The translations under genes were made by a program, and so were the position numbers. DNA of 29,159 bases, taken from contig PWGJ01000057.1 in assembly GCA_003554445.1 (NCBI GenBank), forward strand, positions 1 through 29,159, written 5' to 3'. This DNA comes from Candidatus Nealsoniibacteriota bacterium (GTDB lineage: Bacteria; Patescibacteriota; Minisyncoccia; Minisyncoccales; PWPS01). Below, piece after piece: positions 5,743-13,447 of the stretch (position 1 is the stretch's first letter; the number at the start of each line of letters is the position of its first letter). The notes beneath the pieces are model-generated. The model did not search any database. It was not told the DNA's origin and saw nothing but the letters and a program-made list of their open reading frames with translations.

Positions 5743-7521
5743 ATGCAGGGATTAATAGATGCTCTAACAAAAAAAGAGATTATAACCGAAAGAAAAGCGG
5801 TTGAGCTTAAAAATAAGGTAAAAAAAGAAGAAAAAAGAGAAGAGGAGGCGATACTTGATGACCCACAGCTTGATATATCCGAAAAAAAGCTCTTTAGAAT
5901 AAAGAGTAAATTAATAGAGGTTCCCTTTAAAGAGGATATAAATTTAGATAAACTGGGGAGTATTTTGCCCGATATAGCAGGGCTTATTCCTGAAGACTCC
6001 GCCAAGCATTACAATATGGTGCCTCTTAACAAAAAGGATGAAATAATTGAGATAGGGATGGTTTATCCCAGAGATATGAAAGCTCAGGAAGCATTGAAAT
6101 TTTTATCTCGAAGAAGCAATTTTTCTTATGATGTAAAATTGATAACGATATCAACCTTCAGGGAAATTTTAGCTCAATATGAAGAGCTTAGAAAAGGGGC
6201 CGGGGCTGCCTTGGGGGCAATGGGAAAGGAAGATGATGATGAGAATGTGGAAAGAAAAGAAGAAGAGATAAAAGCGGAAAACGTAGAAAAAATGGCCGAA
6301 GAAGCTCCGATTGTAAGAGTTGTCTCGGTTATTTTAAAAGAGGCTGTCGAAGGAGGAGCTTCCGACATTCACATAGAGCCGGAAAGAGAAAAGCTGGAGG
6401 TCAGATACAGAATAGACGGAAGATTACACTCTTCATTAATATTACCTAAAAAAATTCATCAAGCCGTGGTTGCCAGAATCAAGATACTCTCCAACTTGAA
6501 GATAGAAGAAAGAAGACTTCCTCAGGATGGAAGATTCTTTTCGGAAATAGCCGGAAAGGAGATAGATTTTCGTGTGGCAACGATGCCGACCACTCTCGGT
6601 GAGAAGGTCGTTTTGAGAGTTTTGGATTCTCAAGAAGGAACGATGACGATTGATGAACTGGGTATGAGAGATTCGACTGAAAATATAGTTACCGGAGGGA
6701 TAAATAAGCCGACCGGCATGCTTTTAGCCACCGGTCCGACCGGATCCGGTAAGACTACGACGCTTTACTCTTTACTGAAAACTTTAAATACGGAAGATGT
6801 AAATATAGTAACACTCGAAGATCCGGTTGAGTATTTTATGCCCGGAGTCAATCAGTCACAGATAAATCACGATATCGGGTATAATTTTTCCAATGGATTA
6901 AGGCAAATTTTAAGACAGGATCCGGATATAATCATGGTTGGTGAGATCAGAGATCAAGAAACCGCCGAACTGGCGGTCCATGCCGCTTTGACAGGACATA
7001 TAGTTCTATCCACACTTCATACCAATGATGCGGTCGGGGTAATTCCTCGTCTGACCGATATGGGGATAAAGCCCTACTTGGTTCCCCCTTCTTTAAATAC
7101 CGCCATTGCCCAAAGATTGGTAAGAAGACTATGTCAGCACTGTAAAAAAGAGGTGGAACCGACTCAAAGACTAAAGGATATAATAAATCATGAGATAGAA
7201 ACTCTTCCGTCTCAAGAGAAAGAAAAGATAAACATTGAAAATCTTACCACCTACCAACCGGTGGGCTGTGATCAATGTGGCGGAGACGGATTCAGTGGTA
7301 GAATCGGAATTTTCGAAGCCTTGGAAATGACCGATGAAATGTCAAAATTGGTTTTGGATGACAAGGGAGAGGGTCCACTTAAAGAGCAGGCTTTCAAGCA
7401 AGGAATGATTACCATGCGTCAAGATGGAATCTTGAAGGCGTTGGAAGGAAAAACATCGCTGGAAGTCGTTTTGAAAGCAACAAAAGAGACAAAAAGAAAA
7501 ATAAAAAAAGATAAAAATTAA
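5743..7521 (+). CDS. pilB: Type IV pilus extension ATPase PilB
   Basis: A hexameric cytoplasmic ATPase that powers pilus extension with PilC. Of 592 residues, the N-terminal domain (about 50-150) is of the GspE/MshE N-terminal type. The catalytic core carries Walker A GPTGSGKTTT (331-340), the Asp box ending in EDPVEY (359-364), Walker B DPDIIMVGEIRD (393-404) and the His box STLHTND (423-429). A zinc module has CQHC (464-467) and CDQC (509-512), typical of PilB/GspE and absent from PilT. A charged linker at about 160-188 is longer than usual. Six bases... five intergenic bases separate it from pilT, suggesting joint transcription. No Shine-Dalgarno sequence. Confidence 0.96.
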   Translation: MQGLIDALTKKEIITERKAVELKNKVKKEEKREEEAILDDPQLDISEKKLFRIKSKLIEVPFKEDINLDKLGSILPDIAGLIPEDSAKHYNMVPLNKKDEIIEIGMVYPRDMKAQEALKFLSRRSNFSYDVKLITISTFREILAQYEELRKGAGAALGAMGKEDDDENVERKEEEIKAENVEKMAEEAPIVRVVSVILKEAVEGGASDIHIEPEREKLEVRYRIDGRLHSSLILPKKIHQAVVARIKILSNLKIEERRLPQDGRFFSEIAGKEIDFRVATMPTTLGEKVVLRVLDSQEGTMTIDELGMRDSTENIVTGGINKPTGMLLATGPTGSGKTTTLYSLLKTLNTEDVNIVTLEDPVEYFMPGVNQSQINHDIGYNFSNGLRQILRQDPDIIMVGEIRDQETAELAVHAALTGHIVLSTLHTNDAVGVIPRLTDMGIKPYLVPPSLNTAIAQRLVRRLCQHCKKEVEPTQRLKDIINHEIETLPSQEKEKINIENLTTYQPVGCDQCGGDGFSGRIGIFEALEMTDEMSKLVLDDKGEGPLKEQAFKQGMITMRQDGILKALEGKTSLEVVLKATKETKRKIKKDKN

Positions 7522-7526
7522 AAGAT

Positions 7527-8594
7527 ATGAGTGAAATAACAGAAAAGTTAAACAGATTTCTCGTTCACGCTAAAGAAAAAAATGCTTCCGACTTGCATAT
7601 ATCGGTAGGACACCATCCGATTATCAGGGTCGATGGTAACTTACAAAAAATACGTGAAGAAGATAAGATAAGTCCGGAAGAAGCCAAGCAGATAGCTTTT
7701 GAAATAACCAACGAAAAACAGCAGCAAAAACTACTTGAAGAAAGAGAGGTTGATTTTTCGTTTCAGCATGAGAATGGAGATAGGTATAGAGTGAACATCT
7801 TTCATCAGATGGAAAACATCTCATCCGTTTTAAGAAGAATTCCCTCAACCATTAAAACACTTGAAGAGCTCAATCTTCCGGAAAGTCTATATGATTTTGC
7901 TCGGTCAAGCCAAGGGTTGGTTTTGGTTACCGGACCGACATCTCATGGTAAATCGACTACTCTTGCCGCTCTTATCGATAAGATCGATAAAAATATGTTC
8001 AAGCATATAATAACGATCGAAGACCCGGTAGAATACATATTCAAGGACGATAAGGCCTTAATAGATCAGAGAGAAGTCGGTCAAGATACCAAATCTTTTG
8101 CAAAAGCACTAAAGAGCGCCTTTCGTCAGGACCCGGACGTTATAATGGTGGGAGAGATGAGAGATCCGGAAACTATTCGAACAGCGATAACGGCTGCGGA
8201 GACCGGGCACTTGGTCTTTTCGACACTTCACACCAATTCGGCGAGTCAGACGATTCATAGAATAGTCGATTCTTTCCCTTCTGACCAGCAGGACCAGATA
8301 CGAACTCAACTTTCAGCATCTCTTTTGGGTGTTATTTCGCAAAGATTGATTCCTAGAAAATCCGGCGGATTGATCCCGGCGTGTGAAATCTTAAAAAACA
8401 ATGCGGCTGTATCCAACTTGATAAGAGAAAATAAGATTCATGAAATCGGAATCACGGTGGAAACATCTTCAAGTGACGGAATGATCAGTTTGAATAAGTA
8501 TCTCAGTAATTTAATTAAAAATAATGAAATTACCCTTGAAGACGCCACGACTTATTCTCCCAAGCCGAAGAGTTTAAAAAAATTAATTGATTAA
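7527..8594 (+). CDS. pilT: Type IV pilus retraction ATPase PilT
   Basis: A hexameric ATPase that depolymerises the pilus, giving twitching motility and DNA uptake. It has 355 residues, the usual PilT length. The N-terminal PAS-like domain is followed by Walker A GPTSHGKST (136-144), Asp box ITIEDPVEY (163-171), Walker B DPDVIMVGEMRD (202-213), His box STLHTNSAS (232-240) and AVSNLIRE (294-301), the PilT-specific AIRNLIRE motif needed for retraction. The zinc cysteines of PilB are missing, as expected. The Walker A is unusual: Ser-His replaces the common Gly-Ser, although GxxxxGKS is kept. Confidence 0.96.
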   Translation: MSEITEKLNRFLVHAKEKNASDLHISVGHHPIIRVDGNLQKIREEDKISPEEAKQIAFEITNEKQQQKLLEEREVDFSFQHENGDRYRVNIFHQMENISSVLRRIPSTIKTLEELNLPESLYDFARSSQGLVLVTGPTSHGKSTTLAALIDKIDKNMFKHIITIEDPVEYIFKDDKALIDQREVGQDTKSFAKALKSAFRQDPDVIMVGEMRDPETIRTAITAAETGHLVFSTLHTNSASQTIHRIVDSFPSDQQDQIRTQLSASLLGVISQRLIPRKSGGLIPACEILKNNAAVSNLIRENKIHEIGITVETSSSDGMISLNKYLSNLIKNNEITLEDATTYSPKPKSLKKLID

Positions 8595-8600
8595 ACCCAG

Positions 8601-9818
8601 ATGCTTTTCGAGTATCGAGCAAAAACTGACGATGGAGAAGAAGAGAGAGGAGAAATCCAGGCTGACTCCAAAGGGGGAGCTCTTCTTAAATTACAGCAGA
8701 AAGGACTTTATGTAATGAGTATAGAAGAAAAGAAAATCCCTTTTTATAAAAAGGATTTTGATGTCAATTTAAAGTTTTTTGAAAGAATTTCGGATACCGA
8801 TTTGATAATGTTTTCTCGTCAATTGGGAATCATGCTCGAGTCTCAAATAGGAGTCATAGAGGCACTCCGTATTTTGAATACTCAGATAGAAAACAATAGC
8901 CTTAAAGAAAAGATTGAGGATGTGGCCGACAAGGTGGAAGAGGGCCAACCTTTTTCGAAAGCTTTAAGGAGGCATGACGATGTTTTTTCGGAGTTTTATA
9001 TCGGAGCTATCGAGTCCGGTGAAGCTTCCGGAAACTTACCTCAATCACTCGATTATCTGGAAGAGCATATAGAGAGAAATCATCAATTCAAAAAAAAGCT
9101 GATCGGGGCGATGATTTATCCCATGTTCATTATCTTTGTTTTCAGTTTCGTAGTAGCCTTTCTTCTTCTTTTCGTGATTCCCGATTTGGTTGAAATGATA
9201 GAAGAATTGGACGCTGAAATGCCGATGATAACTCAGATGGTGATAAACGTATCCGATTTTATAATTGATTGGGGTCTTCTTTTGCTTCTGGCAGTGGGAC
9301 TCGGAATCTTCGGCTTTAAAAAGATTTTACAGACAAAGGACGGAAAAGAGTTTTTTGACAAACTTCTTTTTAAAGTTCCTTTGATAGGTGAATTCTCGAA
9401 AAAAGTTTATTTAACTTATTTCGCTGAAAGTATGTCCACTTTGATATCCAGTGGTGTCGATATAGTTAAGGCACTAACCGTTACCGAAAATATAATGGGG
9501 AACACGGTTTACAAAAAGCTGGTCGCAAAAACCAAAAAAGATGTAAAGGAAGGAGAAGATATGAGCACCTCACTAAAAAAGAATCCCGATTTCTTTCCCG
9601 CTCTGGTGACTCAGATGATTATCGTCGGAGAAAAGACCGGTGAAATGGAGAAGATTTTGGATAGTGTAGTCGCTTTTTACAGAGATCAAGTCGAGCGAAC
9701 AATGGATAGTTATATAAAGATAGCCGAGCCCGCCTTAATCATTTTACTCGGCATGGTGGTCGGCGGACTGGTAGTCTCAGTTCTTTTGCCGATTTATGAT
9801 GTAGGCATGGCTCTTTAG
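8601..9818 (+). CDS. pilC: Type IV pilus inner-membrane platform protein PilC
   Basis: The polytopic platform on which PilB and PilT act. The 405 residues contain two GspF domains. The first (about 65-185) has FSRQLGIMLESQIGVIEAL, and GAIESGEASGNLPQSL, a typical PilC signature. The second (about 265-385) repeats the pattern with YFAESMSTLISSGVDIVKAL and IVGEKTGEMEKILDSV. Three membrane helices lie near 172-192, 222-240 and 373-395. Length is standard. The last codons directly precede the pilin promoter, whose -35 starts one base after the stop codon. Confidence 0.96.
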   Translation: MLFEYRAKTDDGEEERGEIQADSKGGALLKLQQKGLYVMSIEEKKIPFYKKDFDVNLKFFERISDTDLIMFSRQLGIMLESQIGVIEALRILNTQIENNSLKEKIEDVADKVEEGQPFSKALRRHDDVFSEFYIGAIESGEASGNLPQSLDYLEEHIERNHQFKKKLIGAMIYPMFIIFVFSFVVAFLLLFVIPDLVEMIEELDAEMPMITQMVINVSDFIIDWGLLLLLAVGLGIFGFKKILQTKDGKEFFDKLLFKVPLIGEFSKKVYLTYFAESMSTLISSGVDIVKALTVTENIMGNTVYKKLVAKTKKDVKEGEDMSTSLKKNPDFFPALVTQMIIVGEKTGEMEKILDSVVAFYRDQVERTMDSYIKIAEPALIILLGMVVGGLVVSVLLPIYDVGMAL

Positions 9819-9846
9819 TTGACGAAGAATCCTTTTTTAGTATACT
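9819..9846 (+). promoter_or_regulatory. Promoter of the major pilin gene
   Basis: TTGACG (9819-9824), 16 bp and TATACT (9841-9846) match consensus at 5 of 6 positions each. Initiation near 9853 would give a leader of about 60 nt to the pilin ATG at 9915. A separate promoter fits the need for far more pilin than assembly protein. The TTG in the -35 is in frame with the pilin but should not be taken as its start. Confidence 0.75.
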
Positions 9847-9914
9847 TTTATAAAGCAAAGAGAAGTAAAAAAGGTCAGAAGATTAAAAAGGTCAAGTTAA
9901 TTAAAAATTTAATC

Positions 9915-10427
9915 ATGACAAAAAACAAGGAAGGTTTTACATTAATCGAGTTGCTTGTTGTAGTGGCAATTATCGGTATATTGGCCGGTATCGCGTTTCT
10001 TTCAATTAGCGGAGCAAGAGAAACAGCTTTCGATGCCACAATTCAATCCGAGCTTTCACAAGTGAGAAGTGCTGCAGAGCAATTTTATTACGACCAAGGA
10101 GGAACTTACACACCGGATACCGGAGATGATTTTGATGAATCCGATGCATGGAACAGATTTGCCACCGACATTCCCCCTTGTAGTGTTGATTTAATGGATC
10201 TCGCCGGAATAGAGACTACCGATGCTGACGGTGAAGAGTATCAGATTGTAGTCAGAAATCAGGCGTTTGCAGCTTGGGCTCCACTTTGTGCGGCCTCTGA
10301 CGGAGAAACTGCTGACGAATTGGTTTATTGGTGTGTAGACAGCACCGGAGATTCGGGTCGTTACGGCGGAACCATAGATACGGATGATAATTGGAGCTGC
10401 GAAGACATTTTTGAAAACTCACTCTAA
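9915..10427 (+). CDS. pilA: Major type IV pilin (prepilin)
   Basis: 170 residues. The class III signal MTKNKEG|FTLIELLVVV is cleaved after Gly7. Phe at +1 and Glu at +5 of the mature protein are present, followed by the hydrophobic N-terminal helix that forms the fibre core. The globular domain is acidic and has four cysteines (C89, C125, C140, C162), probably two disulfides. The frame is open upstream to 9819, but that would put 32 mostly basic residues before the signal and would run through the promoter, so the ATG at 9915 is preferred. It is flanked by its own promoter and a terminator, which sets it apart from the neighbours and supports the role of major subunit rather than minor pilin. 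Confidence 0.9.
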   Translation: MTKNKEGFTLIELLVVVAIIGILAGIAFLSISGARETAFDATIQSELSQVRSAAEQFYYDQGGTYTPDTGDDFDESDAWNRFATDIPPCSVDLMDLAGIETTDADGEEYQIVVRNQAFAAWAPLCAASDGETADELVYWCVDSTGDSGRYGGTIDTDDNWSCEDIFENSL

Positions 10428-10490
10428 ATTATTTAGTTAAATTTACAAGTGAAGTTAAAGAGTCACTATTTTTGACGGTGAAATTAAAGT

Positions 10491-10571
10491 ATGAAAAAAT
10501 CTTTTCTACTTTCAGTAAGGCTTCGCTTTCTTAAAAACCGCTTTCTTCGCAGGGCGGTTTTTTCCTTCTAA
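10491..10571 (+). other. Tiny open frame (26 residues), probably not a gene
   Basis: An ATG frame of 26 basic/hydrophobic residues lies in the gap between the pilin and pilD. It runs through the terminator hairpin and has neither a Shine-Dalgarno sequence nor a promoter of its own. The rest of 10428-10532 shows nothing recognisable. Confidence 0.1.
10533..10563 (+). terminator. Rho-independent terminator after the pilin gene
   Basis: A perfect 9-bp stem AAAAACCGC (10533-10541) / GCGGTTTTT (10554-10562) closes a 12-nt loop and ends in a run of T to 10563. It should limit read-through from the strong pilin promoter into pilD. Confidence 0.85.
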
Positions 10572-10574
10572 AAT
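10546..10574 (+). promoter_or_regulatory. Possible promoter for pilD (leaderless)
   Basis: TAAAAT (10569-10574) lies 7 bp before the pilD ATG, and a weak -35 TTCGCA (10546-10551, 4 of 6) lies 17 bp upstream, inside the terminator. If real, the transcript would start at or next to the start codon. The evidence is thin. Confidence 0.3.
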
Positions 10575-10581
10575 TTTAGAT

Positions 10582-11376
10582 ATGATTTTTGACAAAATAG
10601 CTTATACGTTTGCATTCCTCTTCGGACTCGCTACCGGTTCTTTTTTAAATTGTTTGATTTACAGATTGGAAATCGGAGAAAAACCGACCGGAAATTCGTT
10701 TTGTCCGCGATGCAAGAATAAATTGTCTGCGATTGATTTGATTCCGATCCTTTCTTATATCTTTTTAAAAGGTAAGTGCCGTTATTGTGATGAGAAGATA
10801 TCGATTCAGTACCCTTTGGTTGAGCTTCTTACCGGAGCTATATTTTTATCCACTCTCTTTTATGTCGGATTACCGGCCACACTTTTTGAAGTGGCTTCGC
10901 TAATTTTCATTTTGATTTGCTTTAGTCTTTTGGTGGTGGTTTTCGTTTACGATCTAAAGCATTATATTATTTTGAATAAAATAATATATCCGGCTATATT
11001 GGCTGCTTTGGGCTATCTTATTTTAGAGGTTTTAATGTCTCAAAATATAATTATCCTCGTAAATCATCTGATAACGGGAATCTTATTTTTTCTGTTTTTC
11101 TTTTCAATATATCTAATTACGAGTGGAGAAGGGATAGGATTCGGTGACGTTCGATACTCTTTCTTTTTAGGTCTTTTCTTGGGGTTTCCTGCCGGCTTGA
11201 TAGGTCTGTTTTTCTCATTTATCATCGGTGCTATAATAGGAATACTACTTATAATATTCGGAGACAAAGGCAGAAAGGATGTCATTCCCTTTGGTCCTTT
11301 TTTGGTCGCGGGAACTTTTGTAGCCTTTTTCTTCTCTGAACTGATTATTGAAATATACTTTTATATATTACTATGA
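10582..11376 (+). CDS. pilD: Prepilin peptidase PilD (type IV leader peptidase / methyltransferase)
   Basis: An inner-membrane aspartic protease that cuts the prepilin leader and usually N-methylates the new end. It has 264 residues and about seven or eight membrane helices. The cytoplasmic N-terminal domain has the zinc-type pairs C41-C44 (CPRC) and C66-C69 (CRYC), typical of the bifunctional enzyme. The two catalytic aspartates are D124 (VYDLKH) and D189 in GFGDV. Substrates are next door: the major pilin upstream and four minor pilins downstream. The gene ends in TGA, which overlaps the next ATG by four bases. Confidence 0.96.
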   Translation: MIFDKIAYTFAFLFGLATGSFLNCLIYRLEIGEKPTGNSFCPRCKNKLSAIDLIPILSYIFLKGKCRYCDEKISIQYPLVELLTGAIFLSTLFYVGLPATLFEVASLIFILICFSLLVVVFVYDLKHYIILNKIIYPAILAALGYLILEVLMSQNIIILVNHLITGILFFLFFFSIYLITSGEGIGFGDVRYSFFLGLFLGFPAGLIGLFFSFIIGAIIGILLIIFGDKGRKDVIPFGPFLVAGTFVAFFFSELIIEIYFYILL

Positions 11377-11888
11377 ACTCCAAAGGATTCAGCCTTATCG
11401 AGCTTCTTGTCAGCATCACCATAATGGGGATAATTTCGGGGATTGTATTTACCGGATATCGCCAGATGGGAAGATCTTCTTTTTTGGAAGATGAAGCCAA
11501 TACGATAATAAGTGGAATCGAAGAGGTGCGAGGAACTTCGATATCGGCGACGGAGATGACCGAGGGAGGGGATCAGGTTCAATATTTTACGATAAACTTT
11601 GAAGATGACAGCTATATCCTGTTTAAGGACACGGATCAAAGCGAAAGAAGCTATCAATTGGAAGGTGGTGTAGAGATAAAAGAAGGAGCGGGGCAAGCCG
11701 TCGGATTTATTCCTCCCGAACCAAAAGTTATCTTTCTTGATTCCGATCTGGAAAACGAGATTTATGAAGATCAAAAATGTATGGAAATAACTGTAAATTA
11801 TGCCGAGGAACCGGAAGATGAAGATCTCGTTATAAGAATAAACAGGGTCGGATTAATACAAATGGACAATGAGAAAATTTGCAACTGA
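11373..11888 (+). CDS. Minor pilin, GspH/FimT-like
   Basis: 171 residues with a short leader and cleavage site MNSKG|FSLIELLVSIT; Glu+5 is present. After the hydrophobic helix the protein is acidic and beta-rich, as in GspH/FimT pseudopilins. It is the first of four minor pilins whose order matches gspH-I-J-K, so I infer the GspH-type role at the base of the tip complex. It overlaps pilD by 4 bp and the next gene by 20 bp. The assignment to GspH rests on order and length, not on diagnostic residues. Confidence 0.8.
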   Translation: MNSKGFSLIELLVSITIMGIISGIVFTGYRQMGRSSFLEDEANTIISGIEEVRGTSISATEMTEGGDQVQYFTINFEDDSYILFKDTDQSERSYQLEGGVEIKEGAGQAVGFIPPEPKVIFLDSDLENEIYEDQKCMEITVNYAEEPEDEDLVIRINRVGLIQMDNEKICN

Positions 11889-12456
11889 AAAAGATGGTTT
11901 TACCATAATAGAGCTCCTTATGGCCTCGTTAATAATAACGATCGGTCTGATGGCCGTAATTTCGATGATAATTAGCGCCTTTACCAGCACGGCTTCACTA
12001 TCCTTTAACTTGACAGCCAGCTATTTAACCCAAGAAGGTTTTGAGGTTGTAAGAAGAATAAGAGATACCAACTTCAATAGACTTTACAGTGATGATGCCG
12101 TTGATGAAGATACTTATTTTTGGCTTGAAAATTTAATGGACGAATCCGAAGACAGCGTTGTCGGAGGGCTTGATTATGACTCCGATGAGTTGATTCAAGG
12201 GAAAGAAGATGAGACTTTTTATATAAATGACGGTCTTTACAGTTATGAACCAAGCTCGCAAGAGACAACCTTCAGAAGGGAGATAACTCTGGAAAGGGAT
12301 TGTTATGCCGGCTATGCTGACACCAACGATTTTGATGACGACTATTGCGGCAGTGACGGAGCCGAGTATGTCTTGGTTACTGTAGAAGTTACTTGGGAAG
12401 AAAGAGAGACTGAAAGAAGTCATAAAGCAAAAACAAAACTTTTTAATTGGTATTAA
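11869..12456 (+). CDS. Minor pilin, GspI/PilV-like
   Basis: 195 residues. The leader MRKFATEKDG is cleaved before FTIIELLMASLIITIGLMAV; Glu+5 is kept. The pattern of an alanine followed by IITIGLMAV resembles PilV/GspI, where the helix usually reads LLVAL.I..IGLLA. The exported part is rich in Asp and Glu and has two cysteines (in RDCYAGY and DDYCGS). It overlaps the upstream gene by 20 bp and lies 2 bp before the next one, so translation is coupled. Confidence 0.8.
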   Translation: MRKFATEKDGFTIIELLMASLIITIGLMAVISMIISAFTSTASLSFNLTASYLTQEGFEVVRRIRDTNFNRLYSDDAVDEDTYFWLENLMDESEDSVVGGLDYDSDELIQGKEDETFYINDGLYSYEPSSQETTFRREITLERDCYAGYADTNDFDDDYCGSDGAEYVLVTVEVTWEERETERSHKAKTKLFNWY

Positions 12457-12458
12457 AG

Positions 12459-13058
12459 ATGAAAGATCAAAAAGGATTAACATTGGTTGAAATTCTGGTA
12501 GTAGTCGGAATTTTCGGTGGTTTGATAACCTTGGTTTCCGGTATATTTCTCGCTAACTTCGAACTTCAAAGAAGAACTTTGGCAATCCAAAAAACGACCG
12601 GAGAGATCAGTTATGCGATTGAATATATGGGCAGAGCGATTCGAATGGCTCGAAACGATCATGAAAATACTTGCCTTTATGAAGATGCGGAAGGATTTAC
12701 CTACGGGATACCTGAAGAAGGTAATGGAATTCAATTCATAGACTATCAGGAAGAATGTATAAAATTCTTTTTGGATGATGACGAAGGAATAATAAAAAAA
12801 GCTATCCTTCAAGACGATGACAGCTGGGAAGAGCACAATTTAACCTCGGGAGCTTTGCAGTTTGAAAATTTTGAGAGCGATGCCAACGTAACTCCCGATA
12901 ACGAAGAAGATTTATACGTTAAACAACCTTCGGCGACCATACTTTTGGATGTTAGAGCGGTAGGTGGAGGCGAATATTCGGAACGCATATGGTGGGATGC
13001 CAAAGTCCAAACTACGATTGCGAGAAGAAGGTTGGATATAGAAAGATATCATGATTAA
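12459..13058 (+). CDS. Minor pilin, GspJ/PilW-like
   Basis: 199 residues from the ATG at 12459. A TTG four codons earlier (12447) would place the start inside the upstream gene and lengthen the leader without need. The leader MKDQKG is cleaved before LTLVEILVVVGIFGGL; Glu+5 is present and Leu at +1 replaces the usual Phe. Following text such as LQRRTLAIQKTTGEISYAIEYM matches the amphipathic helix of PilW/GspJ. It overlaps the next gene by 8 bp. Confidence 0.8.
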   Translation: MKDQKGLTLVEILVVVGIFGGLITLVSGIFLANFELQRRTLAIQKTTGEISYAIEYMGRAIRMARNDHENTCLYEDAEGFTYGIPEEGNGIQFIDYQEECIKFFLDDDEGIIKKAILQDDDSWEEHNLTSGALQFENFESDANVTPDNEEDLYVKQPSATILLDVRAVGGGEYSERIWWDAKVQTTIARRRLDIERYHD

Positions 13059-13446
13059 AAATCAGAAAGGCTCAATGCTATATTTCTCAATACTGATACT
13101 CGGCATTCTTTTTAGTGCCGGCATGACGGTAACCACGATTTTGGTTCAAAGGATAGGAATGATAGAAGTTATGACTTATTCCACTTCGGCCTTTTATTCC
13201 GCCGATGCGGGAATCGAAAAAGTTTTATACAGGTGGAATGACATAGATGAGGATGATAATGTGTTCGATTGGGAGGCGAATCCGGAATATACGGACAGCC
13301 TTGAGGAGGGTCAGGAATATTACTTCAGAAAGGATATTGATACCGACAACGATTTACTTATAATCGTTTCCAGAGGATCATTTTACTCCGATGAAGACGC
13401 TACCCCCATAAGAAGAGGAATTCAAGTAACGAGGCCGATATATTAA
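13051..13446 (+). CDS. Minor pilin, PilX/GspK-like, lacking Glu+5
   Basis: 131 residues. The leader MIKNQKG is followed by SMLYFSILILGIL, so mature position 5 is Phe, not Glu. The missing Glu+5 is the hallmark of GspK, the tip pseudopilin with nothing above it to neutralise. AFYSADAGIEKVLY matches the conserved A..A.AGIE.AL segment of PilX/GspK. The protein is much shorter than GspK proper and lacks its large alpha domain. One base separates its stop from the ligA start. Confidence 0.8.
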   Translation: MIKNQKGSMLYFSILILGILFSAGMTVTTILVQRIGMIEVMTYSTSAFYSADAGIEKVLYRWNDIDEDDNVFDWEANPEYTDSLEEGQEYYFRKDIDTDNDLLIIVSRGSFYSDEDATPIRRGIQVTRPIY

Positions 13447-13447
13447 A

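Noticed and set aside
10473..10496. TTGACG with TATGAA as a promoter for pilD
   Set aside because: The spacer is only 12 bp and the terminator lies between this site and pilD.
11361..11774. Minus-strand frame of 137 codons opposite the first minor pilin
   Set aside because: Antisense to a gene with a clear prepilin signal; no independent support.
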